DNA from: DASUPK01 sp963736685
Lineage (GTDB): Bacteria; Actinomycetota; Thermoleophilia; Solirubrobacterales; 70-9
DNA: 64,000 bases
Direction of reading: 5' to 3'
Assembly: GCA_963736685.1 (NCBI GenBank)
Contig: CAVTPZ010000027.1
Location: 62,001 to 126,000 of the forward strand
The position numbers were made by a program, and so were the translations under genes. Shown here piece by piece: positions 8,414 to 16,990 of this stretch; position 1 is the stretch's first letter, and every line of letters starts with the position of its first letter. Below the pieces are notes generated by a model. It ran no database searches. It had not been told where the DNA came from and worked only from the letters and a program-made list of their open reading frames with translations.

Positions 8414-9183
8414 TGGGCCGCGAAGCCAACCTCGCGACCATCGGCGCGCTGATTCGCCGTGCACAAAACGAGCTCGTGCGGGTACCCGGTGCCGCCGTTC
8501 CCGGCATCCTGGCTCCGACCATCTTCTTCCTCGGGCTCACCAGCGTCTTCGGCCACCTGACGCTGCTGCCCGGGTTCAGCTCAGGCAGCTACCAGAGCTT
8601 CATCATCCCGGTCAGCCTCATGCAGGGAGCGGCGTTCACGGGCGCGGCCACGGGCGTCAACCTGGCCCGCGACATCGAGGGCGGTTGGTTCGACCGCCTG
8701 CTCGCGTCGCCCGCTCCGCGGCCCGTGATCCTGGCGGGACTCGTCCTCTCGGCCGGCCTGCGCGCGCTGCTTCCGGCGTCGTTTCTGCTGGTCGTGGGTC
8801 TGATCGCCGGCGCCCACTGGCCCGGGCTGGACGGGCTAGCGGTCGCGCTGGTGGTCGTGATGGGAATGGCGATCGTGGCCGCGACCTGGGGCACATCGCT
8901 CGCGCTGCGGTTTAAGACGCAGTCGGCCGCACCGCTGATGCAGGCGGGGATGTTCATCCTCGTTCTGTTCACCACCGCCTATGCGCCCCTGCACCTGCTC
9001 CAGGGCTGGCTGCAGACGGTGGCCCGGATCAACCCGGTGACACAGGTCGTCGAGGCAGCTCGCCAGGGTTTCATCGGATCGGTGACCTGGTCAGGCACCT
9101 GGCCCGGCCTCCTCGCCCTGCTCGGACTCGGCGCGCTGTTCACGGCGATGGCCCTTCGCGGCATGCGCCGCATGACGGCGTGA
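8413..9183 (+). CDS. ABC-2 type permease, second subunit
   Basis: 256-aa membrane protein related to the preceding permease: RRAQNELVRVPGAAVPGILAP at the start, six predicted helices, and INPVTQVVEAARQGFIG, the C-terminal ABC-2 motif. Two non-identical permeases next to one ATPase point to a heterodimeric membrane part. The ATG at 8413 shares its first base with the TGA of the upstream gene. Confidence 0.92.
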   Translation: MGREANLATIGALIRRAQNELVRVPGAAVPGILAPTIFFLGLTSVFGHLTLLPGFSSGSYQSFIIPVSLMQGAAFTGAATGVNLARDIEGGWFDRLLASPAPRPVILAGLVLSAGLRALLPASFLLVVGLIAGAHWPGLDGLAVALVVVMGMAIVAATWGTSLALRFKTQSAAPLMQAGMFILVLFTTAYAPLHLLQGWLQTVARINPVTQVVEAARQGFIGSVTWSGTWPGLLALLGLGALFTAMALRGMRRMTA

Positions 9184-10439
9184 GCGCGGAGTCCGTGATC
9201 GAGACCGGCACCCACGATCGGGTCCTGGAGATCGCCGAGGAGACCCTGCGCGGCAGCTGGATCGAGGGTGAGCGTGACGGGGTTCACTACGGCTACTCGC
9301 GGCCAAGTCCCACCCACTACCCATGGCAGTGGTACTGGGACTCCTGCTTCCATGCGGTCGTCTGGCGGCGATTCGACCCCTCCCGCGCCGAGAGCGAGCT
9401 CCGCAGCCTGCTTGCGGGCGGCTCCGAGGATGGCTTCATCGGCCACACGATCTTCTGGCACGGTCACGTCGACTGGCAGCGGCGCTGGACCTACAACGTC
9501 ACCTCCAAGAAGGCGGCCAACACCTCCACGATCCAGCCGCCTCTGCTCGCCTGGGCCTGGCGGATCGCCGTCGGGGATCCGGCCGCCGAGCCGCGCATCG
9601 CCACTCACCACCACTGGCTCGAGGCCAACCGGGACCTGGACGGCGACGGCCTGCTCTGGATCGTCCAGCCGGACGAGTCCGGGCTCGACTCATCCCCCAA
9701 GTTCGACCCGGTCTGGGGGCTGCGCGCCCACGCCCGGCTGCTGTTCCCATTCCTGATCGCCGGTAACCGCCGCCTCGGTTGGGACGCCCGCCGCGTGCTC
9801 GGCGCCGGTCGCCCGGTCCTCTGCGAGGTGGTCACCAACGTGCTCTGGAATCTCTCGCGGATCGCCGCCGGCCAGCCCTCCATCACCCCGCGGATCGTCG
9901 AGAGGCTCTGGGACGAGCGGCGCGGGCTCTTCCTGGACGTCGCGCGCGGCGATCTCGCCCACGAGGACATGACGGACCCAGTGTCTGACGGTGACCGCCG
10001 CATCCGGACCTCGACCTGGTCGGCGCTCGCCCCGCTCGCTCTGCCCGACCTGCCAGCCGAGATCGGGCGGCGCCTGATCTCTGAGCACCTGCTCGACCAG
10101 CGGAAGTACTGGCTGCCCTTCCCGCCGACCTCCGTCTCGGCCGAGGAGCCGACCTTCGAGCCCCGCAAGTGGAAGAGACGCCTGAGTCGCCTGTACTGGC
10201 GCGGTCCGACCTGGATCAACTCGGCCTGGCTGCTCTGGATGGGCCTGCTGCGGCTGGGCCACGAGGGCGAGGCGATGGAGATGGCGAACCGCCTGAGTGC
10301 AGCCGTCGCGGAGGAGCGGCTGCGCGAGTTCTACGAGCCGTATTCGGGCGAGGGTCTGGGCGCCAAGGAGTTCGGCTGGTCCTCGCTGATCGCGGAGCTC
10401 GCCGATCCGGACCCGGCCGCCGCCGGGTCGTACCTCTAG
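9180..10439 (+). CDS. GH63-like glycoside hydrolase, possible mannosyl/glucosylglycerate hydrolase
   Basis: 419-aa cytoplasmic (alpha/alpha)6-barrel hydrolase. The N-terminal YPWQWYWDSCFHAVVWRRFD and DGFIGHTIFW, the middle PKFDPVWGLRAHARLLFPF and the late WRGPTWINSAWLLWMGL and EFGWSSLIAEL are typical of the GH63 group that includes glycerate-glycoside hydrolases of Thermus, Rubrobacter and mycobacteria. Those enzymes release glycerate and a hexose from compatible solutes; this substrate is inference. GTG start overlaps the permease stop (GTGA). The tie to an exporter operon is positional only. Confidence 0.75.
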   Translation: MSAESVIETGTHDRVLEIAEETLRGSWIEGERDGVHYGYSRPSPTHYPWQWYWDSCFHAVVWRRFDPSRAESELRSLLAGGSEDGFIGHTIFWHGHVDWQRRWTYNVTSKKAANTSTIQPPLLAWAWRIAVGDPAAEPRIATHHHWLEANRDLDGDGLLWIVQPDESGLDSSPKFDPVWGLRAHARLLFPFLIAGNRRLGWDARRVLGAGRPVLCEVVTNVLWNLSRIAAGQPSITPRIVERLWDERRGLFLDVARGDLAHEDMTDPVSDGDRRIRTSTWSALAPLALPDLPAEIGRRLISEHLLDQRKYWLPFPPTSVSAEEPTFEPRKWKRRLSRLYWRGPTWINSAWLLWMGLLRLGHEGEAMEMANRLSAAVAEERLREFYEPYSGEGLGAKEFGWSSLIAELADPDPAAAGSYL

Positions 10440-10455
10440 GGCCTCTGTCGCACGA

Positions 10456-10881
10456 CTACTTCGCCGCTGGAACCGGCGCCGGCGTCGACACGCCCGCCTT
10501 GCAGACGAACTTCCCGGCGGTTTCCTTGAGCGCCTTGACACGAACCGAGTTCGTGCCGGGCGGCAACCCGTTGGGCAATTCGCCCGAGATCACGAAGTTC
10601 CCGTTCGAGTCGGTGCTCGAGCCGGCGAGCGTCGAGATCACGGTCGCAGTCGAGTCGAGCAGCTGCAGCCGAATGCCGCGCGAGATCCGACAGGTCTTGA
10701 CGGTGTTCAGCGACCCCTTGACGGTCACCTTGCCGCTGTTGTTGAACTTCGGATAGCCGCCGAAGTAGATGACGTTCGTGCTCTTCTTCTTCTTGCCGCT
10801 GCCCGCCAGCGCACCGGCACTGAACAGACTGAGCCCCAGCAGCGCGACCGCCAGCACCACAAGCAATCTTCCCGCCCTCAT
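10456..10881 (-). CDS. secreted hypothetical protein, paralogue of the next gene
   Basis: 141 aa with signal peptide (LLVVLAVALLGLSLFSAGAL, cleavage after ALA). The mature part begins GSGKKKK and looks like a small beta-sandwich. The C-terminal segment KFVCKAGVSTPAP closely matches AYVCKRGVSAAFS at the end of the gene at 10923-11369, and both have an earlier Cys in the middle of the fold (KTCRISRG versus ARCERQRN), so the two are tandem paralogues with a probable conserved disulfide. Function unknown. ATG 10881. Confidence 0.72.
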   Translation of the reverse strand: MRAGRLLVVLAVALLGLSLFSAGALAGSGKKKKSTNVIYFGGYPKFNNSGKVTVKGSLNTVKTCRISRGIRLQLLDSTATVISTLAGSSTDSNGNFVISGELPNGLPPGTNSVRVKALKETAGKFVCKAGVSTPAPVPAAK

Positions 10882-10922
10882 TGGCTCCCTCCTCCGATCG
10901 GGTGAGGGACCAGCCTACGCCC

Positions 10923-11369
10923 CTAGACGGAGTTTGCGGAGAAGGCCGCGGAGACGCCCCGCTTGCAGACGTATGCCTTGCCCTTGATCTTCACCTTGCG
11001 CTGGGCGGCGATCGCGAGGAACTCGTCCGTCGGCTTGATCTTGGTGGAGCTGGTGCCGGTGATCGTCACGCGGCCCTTGCTCCCTCCGCCCTGGCTGATC
11101 GCCTTGCCGATCGCGGGACCGGCGAGGCCACCGTTGACGGAGCGGTACAGGAGAACGTTGCGCTGACGCTCGCAGCGAGCGAATGACGAATCGAGCTGGG
11201 CGTTGACCTGAAGCTGTTTCTGCTTGGAGCCCTTGACGATCTGGGCGCTGGTCGCGTTGACGATGACCGAGACCCTCTTGGTCTTTGTACCTGCAAACGC
11301 TGTCGCGGCGAGGATCACGCAGAGAGCTCCGGTCACAGCGAATGCGAATGTCCTGGCCCCGATCCGCAT
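10923..11369 (-). CDS. secreted hypothetical protein, paralogue of the previous entry
   Basis: 148 aa, signal peptide FAFAVTGALCVILAATAFAG, mature part basic and beta-rich with two cysteines (ARCERQRN and YVCKRGVS). It shares the C-terminal (F/Y)VCK-x-GVS pattern with the gene at 10456. Its ATG at 11369 sits directly after the infA stop codon (11372-11370), with no base in between, so it may depend on infA translation, an odd partnership for a secreted protein. Function unknown. Confidence 0.72.
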   Translation of the reverse strand: MRIGARTFAFAVTGALCVILAATAFAGTKTKRVSVIVNATSAQIVKGSKQKQLQVNAQLDSSFARCERQRNVLLYRSVNGGLAGPAIGKAISQGGGSKGRVTITGTSSTKIKPTDEFLAIAAQRKVKIKGKAYVCKRGVSAAFSANSV

Positions 11370-11588
11370 CTACTTGTACCGGTACGTGATGCGGCCGCGG
11401 TCGAGGTCGTAGGGCGAAAGCTCGATCTTCACCCGGTCTCCCGGAAGGATGCGGATGTAGTGGCGGCGCATCTTGCCCGAGATGTGGCCGAGGACCTCGT
11501 GGTCGTTGTCCAACTTGACGCGGAACATCGTGTTGGGCAGCGCCTCCGTGATCTCGCCCTCCATCTCGATCTTCTCTTCCTTAGCCAT
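11370..11588 (-). CDS. infA: translation initiation factor IF-1
   Basis: 72-aa OB-fold protein that binds the ribosomal A site during initiation. The conserved segments are all present: EGEITEALPNTMFRVKLDN, HISGKMRRHYIRILPGDRV and the ending YDLDRGRITYRYK. Full family length. ATG 11588. In many bacteria infA lies with the spc ribosomal-protein operon and rpmJ; here it stands apart, followed without a gap by a secreted-protein gene and preceded by enoyl-CoA hydratase on the same strand 27 bp away. Confidence 0.98.
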   Translation of the reverse strand: MAKEEKIEMEGEITEALPNTMFRVKLDNDHEVLGHISGKMRRHYIRILPGDRVKIELSPYDLDRGRITYRYK

Positions 11589-11615
11589 ATGCGACCGGGC
11601 AGGGTAGCGCCTCGG

Positions 11616-12413
11616 TCAGCGACCCTCGAATGTCGCCTTGCCGGGCCCATCCTTCAGGAAGCTCGCCACGGCGTTCTTCAGGTCCTCGGAGGCGAACAGG
11701 TCGGCGAACACGCCCGGCGTCACCTCATCGGCCTGATTCACGCCGCCCGCCCGGTAGCCGCGAATGATCTTCTTGGTCGCCCCATGCGCGACCGTCGGGC
11801 CGTCCGCCAGCCTGTGGGCGAACCTCATGCCCTTCTCGAGCAGCTGATCGTCGGGCACGACCCGGTTGACGACGTTCCAGCCCTCGAGCGTCGCGGCGTC
11901 GTAGAGGCCGCCGCTCATCACGAATTCGGCCGCCCGCGCGGGTCCGGCACGCTCGGCCATCCGCTGCGTGCCGCCCGCCCCCGGAGTGAGGCCGACGACG
12001 GCCTCGACGAGTCCGAAGCGGGCCGACTCGGTCGCCCAGAGCATGTCGCAGCCGAGCGAGATCTCCAGGCCGGCAGTCAGGCAGAGGCCGTGAACCAGCG
12101 CGAGCGTCGGGATCGGCAGATCCTCGATGCGCCGGACCACCGGGATCAGTGATCCGAACGAATCCGAGGCGCTGCCCTCCTCCTGAACCCGCTTGAAGCT
12201 GTTGACGTCGACGCCACCGGTGAAGATGTCGCCCTCCGCGCGCCAGACCAGGGCGCGGGCGTCCGAGCCCTCGACCTCCTCGATGCAGGAGACGAGCGCT
12301 CCCCAGGCGTCATCGCCGAACAGGTTGAGCGGCGGGTTCGAGAGCACGATCGAGGCGACGTTGCCGTCCCGCTCGAGCCTGATCGGAGCGGTCTTCGTCT
12401 CAGTCTCAGCCAT
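11616..12413 (-). CDS. enoyl-CoA hydratase/isomerase family protein
   Basis: 265-aa crotonase-fold enzyme. The oxyanion-hole regions are GGVDVNSFKR (near residue 68) and the glycine-rich ALVHGLCLTAGLEISLGCD, followed by GLTPGAGGTQRMAE, where a Glu-to-Gly difference is seen at the usual second catalytic Glu position (family: G-x-x-P-x-x-G). Likely acts on an acyl-CoA in fatty-acid or amino-acid breakdown; exact substrate unknown. Start at ATG 12413 because GAGGTGAG lies just upstream; GTG 12419 is also in frame. It overlaps the HIT gene by 8 bp, so the genes are coupled. Confidence 0.88.
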   Translation of the reverse strand: MAETETKTAPIRLERDGNVASIVLSNPPLNLFGDDAWGALVSCIEEVEGSDARALVWRAEGDIFTGGVDVNSFKRVQEEGSASDSFGSLIPVVRRIEDLPIPTLALVHGLCLTAGLEISLGCDMLWATESARFGLVEAVVGLTPGAGGTQRMAERAGPARAAEFVMSGGLYDAATLEGWNVVNRVVPDDQLLEKGMRFAHRLADGPTVAHGATKKIIRGYRAGGVNQADEVTPGVFADLFASEDLKNAVASFLKDGPGKATFEGR

Positions 12414-12825
12414 TCTCACCTCTCAGTTTGGCGGCGGTCGCCGCGATCTCATCGGAATCCCCGGGCTCGGGAATCCACGGAAGCTTCAGCGGATCATCGT
12501 CGTAGCGGGGCACCACGTGAATGTGGAAGTGGAAGACGGTCTGCCACGCGGCCTGCCCGCAGGCGTTGATCAGGTTGACCCCATCCGCCCCGAGCACGTC
12601 CTTCATCCGCTCGGCCAGCCGCTGGGCGGTCAGCATCGTGGCCGAGAGGTCCTCGGTGCCGATCTCGAGCAGGTCCTTCGAGTGGACCCTGGGCACGACC
12701 AGCGCGTGCCCCGCGGTGGCCGGGTTGATGTCCATGAACGACACGGTCCGCTGGTTCTCGTCGATCGTCTCGCTCGGGATCGACCCGGCGACGATGCCGC
12801 AGAAGAGGCAGTCGGGATCCGCCAT
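12406..12825 (-). CDS. HIT-family nucleotide hydrolase
   Basis: 139-aa histidine-triad protein. The active-site motif HFHIHVVPR is intact, and the N-terminal CLFCGIVAGSIPS is the usual zinc/HIT opening. Members hydrolyse nucleoside phosphoramidates or dinucleoside polyphosphates. ATG at 12825 gives MADPDCLFCG, the normal family start. It follows cca by 27 bp in a same-strand run alr-cca-HIT-enoyl-CoA hydratase-infA. Confidence 0.93.
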   Translation of the reverse strand: MADPDCLFCGIVAGSIPSETIDENQRTVSFMDINPATAGHALVVPRVHSKDLLEIGTEDLSATMLTAQRLAERMKDVLGADGVNLINACGQAAWQTVFHFHIHVVPRYDDDPLKLPWIPEPGDSDEIAATAAKLRGENG

Positions 12826-12852
12826 GGGCGCGAACGCTATCCCCAACGGGGG

Positions 12853-14283
12853 CTAGCGGAGCTCCCGGGCTCGCTCGAGTGCCTCTGAGCGGCTGGTGAT
12901 CTCGCCCGTGAATGCCTCGGCGCGGAGCTCCTCGAGCATGCGGCCCATCTCGGGGCCGGGAGAGAGCCCGAGTTCCTCCGCCAGATCGTCCCCGGTCAGC
13001 GGCGGGCGAGGCGAGCCGTCGCGGTGCCAGGCGAGCGCCTCACGCAGCATCTCGCGGGCCAGATCGAGATGCGCCTCGACCATCTCCGGGCTCGCCAGGG
13101 GGCCTTCGCCGCGGGCCGCCAGGCGATCGGCGACGGTGAGCAGCGTGACGTCGGCCGAGACGGGCTCGGTCGCGACCAGGTAGTCGTAGACGGCCCGCCG
13201 CGAGAGCGGCCTCTGGTGGATCAGGAACCCGAGCCGCAGGTGGTGGAGGGCCAGCCCCTGGAGATGGTTGCTGAGCGCCCGGCTCGTGCGGAGCCTCCGG
13301 CAGATCGACGCGATGATCCGCGCCCCGACCTCGTCGTGCCCGATGAAGGTGACGTAGCCGGACCCCTCCTCCCGGGTCTCCGGTTTGCCCAGGTCGTGAA
13401 AGAGCGCCCCGAATCGCAGCGCGTCCCGGCGCGTGAGCTCATCGGCGAGGGGCTCGCCGAGGAACGACTCCACCTCCGGGGCGAGGTCTCGGGCGAAGCC
13501 CGGAACGTCGGCCTCGATGCCGAGCCACTCCTCGAGCACGGCGAACGTGTGGCCGAGCACGTCGAGATGGTGGTTCGGGTTCTGGACGACGCCGCGGAGC
13601 GCCTCGAGCTCGGGGAGGACGACCGGCAGGACCGCCAATTCCTCCATCAATCGGATGCCGGCCATCGGATCGTCCCCGGCGACGATGCCTCGCAGCTCCG
13701 CGAACTGGCGCTCGCCGGCCGGGTCCGCGGCGTGATCGGCATACCGGCGCGCGAGCTCGGCGGTGCCCGCATCGAGGGACAGCCCGAGGCTCGCGCCCAG
13801 CCGGCAGGCGCGCAGCAGGCGGAGCGGGTCCTCCTCGAAGGAGGCCTCCGATGTCGCCCTCAGGATCCGGGCGTCCGCATCGGCGATCCCGCCCGTCGGA
13901 TCGATCGGATCGCCCCCGCCGAGCGGCACGGCGATCGCGTTGACGGTGAAGTCGCGAACGCGCAGATCGCCCTCGATCGACTCGTCGCGCAGGCCCGAGA
14001 CGTCGACGTGCCAGCCGCCGGTGGAAGCGACCGCGCGCCAGGTCGCGAACTCCTCCGAGAGCGAGAAGGCCGAGCCGCCGGCCACTCGGGCGATCGCGCG
14101 AGCGGCCTCCTCCTCGCTCCCGCGCTCCACCGCGAGATCGGCGTCGGCGACCGGCCGGTCAAGAAGCGCGTCCCTGATCGCTCCGCCGACGAGCCAGGCG
14201 GGACTCGAGCGTTCCTCCAGCGCGGTGCGGGCCGCCGCGACCGACGGGGCGGCCGAGAGGGCTTCGTCGAGCGACGGGCTCAG
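12853..14283 (-). CDS. cca: CCA tRNA nucleotidyltransferase / poly(A) polymerase family with HD domain, CTG start
   Basis: Adds or repairs the tRNA 3' CCA end. The nucleotidyltransferase domain is complete only if read from CTG 14283: LVGGAIRD (residues 31-38) gives the GG/RD motif and ADADLAV (46-52) the DxD metal site. Later come RDFTVNAIAV, EEDPLRLLRACR and an HD domain (FGALFHDLGKPETRE, GHDEVGA). From the first standard start (GTG 14130) the catalytic core would be lost. The CTG overlaps the alr stop as CTGA and is preceded by GGAGGTGATC at 7-nt spacing, an almost perfect match to the anti-SD. 476 aa, normal length. Confidence 0.88.
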   Translation of the reverse strand: MSPSLDEALSAAPSVAAARTALEERSSPAWLVGGAIRDALLDRPVADADLAVERGSEEEAARAIARVAGGSAFSLSEEFATWRAVASTGGWHVDVSGLRDESIEGDLRVRDFTVNAIAVPLGGGDPIDPTGGIADADARILRATSEASFEEDPLRLLRACRLGASLGLSLDAGTAELARRYADHAADPAGERQFAELRGIVAGDDPMAGIRLMEELAVLPVVLPELEALRGVVQNPNHHLDVLGHTFAVLEEWLGIEADVPGFARDLAPEVESFLGEPLADELTRRDALRFGALFHDLGKPETREEGSGYVTFIGHDEVGARIIASICRRLRTSRALSNHLQGLALHHLRLGFLIHQRPLSRRAVYDYLVATEPVSADVTLLTVADRLAARGEGPLASPEMVEAHLDLAREMLREALAWHRDGSPRPPLTGDDLAEELGLSPGPEMGRMLEELRAEAFTGEITSRSEALERARELR

Positions 14284-15395
14284 TCGATCACCTCCCGGGG
14301 CACCCGGCCCGAGATGCCGCAGGTCACCTCGTAGTTGATGGTGTCGAGGCGAGCGGCCAGCTCCTCAGCGAGGATCCGCTCCGAGCCCTGGGCTCCGATG
14401 AGCACCGCGGGTGCGCCGGGCTCGACCTCCGTGTCGGGGCCGAGGTCGATCGTGATGTTGTCCATCGAGACGGTCCCCACGAGCGGATAGCGCCGGCCGC
14501 CGACGAGCACCTCCGCGTTGTTGGAGAGGCCGCGGCGCACGCCGTCGCCGTAGCCGATCGGCAGTACGCCGACCCAGGTGTCCTCCGGCGCCCGCCAGGT
14601 CCTCCCGTATCCGGCGCTGGCCCCGCGCTCGAAGCGCTTGACGTCGGCGACGTAGGAATACAGCTCGAGGGCCGGCTCCAGATCCCGCTCGCCGGGATCG
14701 CGTCCGAAGGGATCGAGCCCGTAGACGGCGATCCCGCAGCGCACCATGTCGAAGTGGGTCGCCGGATCCCGCAGCGTCGCGGCGCTGTTCGCGGCGTGGA
14801 TAACGCAGTCCGGGGCGAGCTCCCGGATCTCCTCGGCGACGGGGGTGAAGGCGGCGAGCTGCTCACCGAGATAGGAGTCGCCCTCCTCGTCGGCGGTGGC
14901 GAAATGCGTCCAGACGCCGGCCACGTCCAGACGCTGATCCTCGACGCAGGCGCGAGCAAGCTCGATCAGCGCCTTCGGGTCGCGCTCTCCCAGGCGGCCC
15001 ATGCCGCTGTCGAGCTTGACGTGCGCGCGGACCATCCGGCCGAGGTCCTCGGCGACTCGCGAGCAGAGGTCCCGAAATCGCTCGCTCCAGATCGCGACGT
15101 CGGCGCGCGCCCCCAGCGCGGTCCGAAGCTCGTCGGAGGTGAGGGCGCCCATGACGAGGATCGGAACCTCCGGAAAGTGCAGCCGCAACTCCTCGGCCTC
15201 CGACGCGGTGGCCACAGCGAGCCTGCTCGCCCCGCCGCGCTGGGCGGCGGCTGCGCAGACGGCGGCGCCATGTCCGTAGCCGTTCGCCTTCACCACGGCG
15301 CAGAGCTCAACCCCATCGCCGATCCGGTCCTTCAGCGTCCGGCAGTTCCGCTCCACCGCGCCGACGTCGATCGTCGCCACGGCCCGCGTTGTCAT
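14280..15395 (-). CDS. alr: alanine racemase
   Basis: 371-aa PLP enzyme that interconverts L- and D-alanine for peptidoglycan. The PLP lysine is Lys36 in CAVVKANGYGHG; the catalytic Tyr region is the conserved ASAGYGRTWRAP, followed by VGVLPIGYGDGVRRGLSN and SMDNITIDLG. ATG 15395. It lies downstream of the NAD(P)HX repair gene by 11 bp, an arrangement common in actinobacteria (nnr-alr), and its stop overlaps the cca start. Confidence 0.96.
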   Translation of the reverse strand: MTTRAVATIDVGAVERNCRTLKDRIGDGVELCAVVKANGYGHGAAVCAAAAQRGGASRLAVATASEAEELRLHFPEVPILVMGALTSDELRTALGARADVAIWSERFRDLCSRVAEDLGRMVRAHVKLDSGMGRLGERDPKALIELARACVEDQRLDVAGVWTHFATADEEGDSYLGEQLAAFTPVAEEIRELAPDCVIHAANSAATLRDPATHFDMVRCGIAVYGLDPFGRDPGERDLEPALELYSYVADVKRFERGASAGYGRTWRAPEDTWVGVLPIGYGDGVRRGLSNNAEVLVGGRRYPLVGTVSMDNITIDLGPDTEVEPGAPAVLIGAQGSERILAEELAARLDTINYEVTCGISGRVPREVID

Positions 15396-15406
15396 CTCGG
15401 GAGCGC

Positions 15407-16915
15407 TCAGAGCGACAGCCCCGCCGGGATCGACTCGATGACGTCGCCGGCGATCACCGAGTCATGGCCGACGCGCCTTCCCGCCTCCCGCCCGGCCCGC
15501 GAGTGGGCGACGACGGCCGCGCAGGTCGCCGCGAACGGCTCCATGCCCCGGGCGATCAGCGCAGCGATCATGCCGGAGAGGACGTCGCCGGTGCCGGCGG
15601 TGGCGAGCTGCGGGCTGGAGATCGCGTTGACGGCGAGGCGCTCACCGTCGGTGACGATCGAGTCGTCGCCTTTGAGGAGGACGATGCCTCCGCTGCGGGT
15701 GGCGGCCTCTCGCGCGCTGTCCGCGCGCTTCGCGTCGATCTCCTTCGAGTCCCGGTCGAGCAGCCTCCCCATCTCCCCCGCATGAGGCGTGAGCACGAGG
15801 GGCCCCCTGCGCTTGGCGAGTTTCTCGATCCGCCCCGCGTGGGCGTTGAGCCCGTCGGCGTCGATCACCAGCGGCGCCTCGATCCGCTCGGTGAGCTCCT
15901 GGATCAGGCGCTGGGTGCCCTGCTCGCGCCCCATGCCGGAGCCGAGCACGACGCACGCCGCGCGCTCGGCGGCGCCGAGGATCTGCTCGGATGCGGCGGG
16001 CCGGAGCCTGCCGTCGCGGCTCGCGCAGCCGATCGACATCGCCTCGGTCAACTTGATCTCAAAGATCTGCTCGAGGTCCGCGGGGACGGCCACCGTCGCG
16101 TAGCCGGCGCCGGTGCGGATCGAGGCGAGGGCCGCCATGGTGACCGCCCCCGTGAGCCCGCGGGACCCGCCGACGATCAGCACCTGCCCGGAGCTGAACT
16201 TGGTCGAGCCGGCGGCGCGGGCGGGCGCGAGCTCGAGTACCCGCGGGTAGATCAGGCCCGCGTGCGGCTCCACCGGGGCTCCATCCGGGATGCCGATCGG
16301 CGCGACCTCGAGTGCGCCCGTGTGGTCCTTTCCCGGTGCGATCCAGTGGCCGAGCTTCGGAGCGTGGAAGGTCACAGTGACGTCCGCCGACACGGCTGCG
16401 CCCTCGACCTCTCCCGTGGATGCGTTCACTCCCGAGGCGATGTCCGCCGCCACCACTGGCGCGTCCACCTCGTTCATCGCCTCGATCGCGTCGACGGCCG
16501 GCCCACGAGGATTGCCCGCGAAGCCGGTGCCGAAGACCGCGTCGATCACCACCCCGGTGCCGCGCATCGCTTCGGCCAACTCGCTCGGGTCCAGGGGGCG
16601 CGCCCCCTCGAACCGGGCGGCGTTGGCCTGAGAGTCGGCCGAGAGCTCATCGGGCGGAGCCAGCAGCAGGGCATCGACCTCGAAGCCGGTCTCGCGGAGG
16701 GCGCGCGCGGCGACCAGGCCGTCACCGCCGTTGTTCCCCTTCCCGCAGACGACCGCCGCCCGGTTGGAGGTCGCGGCCTGAGCGGCCGCCTCGGCGAGGG
16801 CGCGCCCGGCGGTCTCCATCAGATCGAGCGAGGGCACCCCCTGATCCTTGATCGCCCACGCGTCGGTGGCGCGCATCTCCTCGGCGTCCAGGCAAGGATC
16901 GAGCCAGTCCTCCAT
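15407..16915 (-). CDS. nnr: bifunctional NAD(P)HX epimerase / ADP-dependent dehydratase
   Basis: 502-aa repair enzyme that reconverts hydrated NAD(P)H. The N-terminal YjeF_N epimerase domain shows CGKGNNGGDGLVAARAL and DAVFGTGFAGN; the C-terminal kinase-like domain shows GGSRGLTGAVTMAA, TPHAGEMGRLL and the dehydratase site SPQLATAGTGDVLSGMIAAL. Standard length for the fused form. ATG 16915. Head of the run nnr-alr-cca-HIT-enoyl-CoA hydratase-infA; 75 bp separate it from a divergent membrane-protein gene. Confidence 0.96.
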   Translation of the reverse strand: MEDWLDPCLDAEEMRATDAWAIKDQGVPSLDLMETAGRALAEAAAQAATSNRAAVVCGKGNNGGDGLVAARALRETGFEVDALLLAPPDELSADSQANAARFEGARPLDPSELAEAMRGTGVVIDAVFGTGFAGNPRGPAVDAIEAMNEVDAPVVAADIASGVNASTGEVEGAAVSADVTVTFHAPKLGHWIAPGKDHTGALEVAPIGIPDGAPVEPHAGLIYPRVLELAPARAAGSTKFSSGQVLIVGGSRGLTGAVTMAALASIRTGAGYATVAVPADLEQIFEIKLTEAMSIGCASRDGRLRPAASEQILGAAERAACVVLGSGMGREQGTQRLIQELTERIEAPLVIDADGLNAHAGRIEKLAKRRGPLVLTPHAGEMGRLLDRDSKEIDAKRADSAREAATRSGGIVLLKGDDSIVTDGERLAVNAISSPQLATAGTGDVLSGMIAALIARGMEPFAATCAAVVAHSRAGREAGRRVGHDSVIAGDVIESIPAGLSL

Positions 16916-16990
16916 CGGCGTGAGCCTAGCGGCGCGGCCGATGGAGCCTGAAGCCGTCCGCCTTTCCGAGCGCCGCTATAGATTGTCGCC

